From: Prevotella sp.
GTDB lineage: Bacteria; Bacteroidota; Bacteroidia; Bacteroidales; Bacteroidaceae
DNA length: 6,602 nt
Direction of reading: 5' to 3'
NCBI GenBank assembly: GCA_022732315.1
Contig: JAIJUV010000139.1
Span: 1-6,602 of the forward strand
The notes under the pieces were generated by a model, which searched no databases, had not been told where the DNA came from, and saw only the letters and a program-made list of their open reading frames with translations. Shown here one piece after another: positions 6,253-6,602 of the stretch (positions are counted from its first letter, which is position 1; every line of letters starts with the position of its first letter). Made by a program: the position numbers and the translations under genes.

Positions 6253-6284
6253 CAAATTTATAGCAGGAAAAGACACATTTCAAA
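6253..6284 (-). promoter_or_regulatory. Bacteroidota-type promoter of the 202-residue protein gene
   Basis: On the minus strand TTTG (6281-6284) is followed after 20 bases by TAAATTTG (6253-6260), matching both boxes and the allowed spacing. Transcription would start near 6246, leaving a leader of about 125 bases. The -33 box overlaps one copy of the 44-bp-spaced repeat at 6276-6289. Confidence 0.6.
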
Positions 6285-6333
6285 CATCAGAAAAGCTCGT
6301 ATTTAGTATTAAGAAAACTCATTTCAAGCATCA
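6276..6333 (+). repeat. Direct repeat CATTTCAA(A/G)CATCA, 44 bp apart
   Basis: Copies at 6276-6289 and 6320-6333 differ at one of 14 bases, and AGAAAA-like bases lie near each. The first copy overlaps the -33 box of the promoter at 6253-6284; the G in the second copy removes that box. Could be paired operators or a decayed duplication. Confidence 0.5.
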
Positions 6334-6350
6334 AGGAATGTCCCCCGAGG

Positions 6351-6408
6351 CTTTGCCCAACTTTGCCCGGAGCTTTGGGCACTTTTAACCGGGATTGTCG
6401 GTTAAAAG
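6351..6408. repeat. CTTTGCCC repeat and perfect 10-bp inverted repeat
   Basis: CTTTGCCC occurs at 6351-6358 and 6361-6368, and GCCCAA (6355-6360) can pair with TTGGGC (6375-6380). Immediately after, CTTTTAACCG (6382-6391) pairs perfectly with CGGTTAAAAG (6399-6408) around a 7-base loop. No T run follows on either strand, so this does not look like an ordinary intrinsic terminator. Confidence 0.7.
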
Positions 6409-6420
6409 CACCCGCGTACT

Positions 6421-6463
6421 CGGGCATGGTTGCTCATGTTCCCGGGCATAAGTACTCATGTTC
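6421..6463 (+). repeat. Two-copy tandem repeat, period 22 bp
   Basis: Copies at 6421-6441 and 6443-6463 share CGGGCAT at the start and CTCATGTTC at the end, with a variable 5-base middle (17 of 21 identical). Partial extra copies can be seen at both flanks (GTACTC before, GTGGGTAC after). Two copies with no longer spacers do not make a CRISPR array. Confidence 0.65.
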
Positions 6464-6471
6464 GTGGGTAC

Positions 6472-6533
6472 AAAGTGGTAAAAACGTGGTATCGTTTTTA
6501 CGATGTGGTTTAACGATTTTGGTTGACCACTTT
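6472..6533. repeat. Nested inverted repeats with GTGGT motifs
   Basis: Outer arms AAAGTGGT (6472-6479) and ACCACTTT (6526-6533) pair perfectly, and T continues to 6535 on the plus strand. Inside, GTAAAAACG (6478-6486) pairs with CGTTTTTAC (6493-6501), and GTGGT (6505-6509) can pair with ACCAC (6526-6530) instead. GTGGT occurs three times (6475, 6486, 6505). The pairings overlap, so alternative folds are possible. Confidence 0.65.
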
Positions 6534-6537
6534 TTAT

Positions 6538-6602
6538 CTTATTTATAAGACGAGTTGACTCGGTTAATACTTATTTTATAAAACGAGTTGACTAGCTAAA
6601 AC
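6538..6602 (+). repeat. Two-copy tandem repeat with ACGAGTTGACT core, reaching the window edge
   Basis: Copies begin at 6538 and 6570 (CTTATTT each) and share an identical ACGAGTTGACT at 6550-6560 and 6583-6593, 33 bases apart. The first core extends to the palindrome CGAGT-TG-ACTCG (6551-6562). More copies may lie past the right edge. GTTGACTCG-type tracts are, from memory, frequent between Bacteroidales genes. Confidence 0.6.

Noticed and set aside
6363..6548. 61-codon open frame starting with TTG in the right-hand region
   Set aside because: It runs through several palindromes and tandem repeats, has no recognisable domain, and lacks a convincing start.
6421..6602. CRISPR array
   Set aside because: Each unit occurs only twice, copies differ, and there are no uniform spacers or cas genes.

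Overview
The window looks like ordinary chromosome from a Bacteroidota species, most likely a gut Prevotella/Segatella-type organism. Three things point there. The best promoters are Bacteroidota-type (TTTG, 19-20 bases, TAnnTTTG; seen upstream of pckA, upp and the 202-residue protein). Starts lack Shine-Dalgarno sequences and sit in A/T-rich leaders. The proteins resemble Bacteroidales families, notably a TGS/ThrRS-like nucleoside kinase and a Na/Pi symporter fused to a PhoU domain. The genus is inferred from general resemblance, not from a search.

Layout. Positions 1-378 (minus) hold the N-terminal 126 codons of ATP-dependent phosphoenolpyruvate carboxykinase (pckA), which runs off the left edge. 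A 458-bp divergent spacer carries one promoter for pckA and one for upp (837-1496, plus; uracil phosphoribosyltransferase). upp converges on a 555-residue nucleoside kinase (1784-3451, minus). Between their 3' ends lies a 219-bp palindromic element (1516-1734) with two nested pairs of inverted repeats around a hairpin-rich core. The kinase diverges from a Na/phosphate cotransporter-PhoU fusion (3618-5327, plus) across a 166-bp spacer with a foldable leader. After the transporter come a 41-bp imperfect tandem duplication, a terminator-like hairpin (5400-5437) and a T-rich repeat tract. A 202-residue protein of unknown function with a DNA-binding-like N-terminal half follows (5512-6120, minus). 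The last 480 bp contain no gene I can support; they hold its promoter and a dense series of palindromes and short direct repeats.

How the genes relate. upp makes UMP from uracil and PRPP. The kinase belongs to the uridine kinase fold family and may phosphorylate a nucleoside to its monophosphate, so both may serve nucleotide salvage. PckA links oxaloacetate and phosphoenolpyruvate, and the transporter moves phosphate. Each gene appears to be transcribed alone; there is no multi-gene operon, defence cluster, mobile-element gene, CRISPR array, rRNA or tRNA that I can see.

I do not see a clearly new multi-gene system. The parts most worth a second look are non-coding: the palindromic element between upp and the kinase, the foldable leader of the kinase, and the repeat-rich right end.
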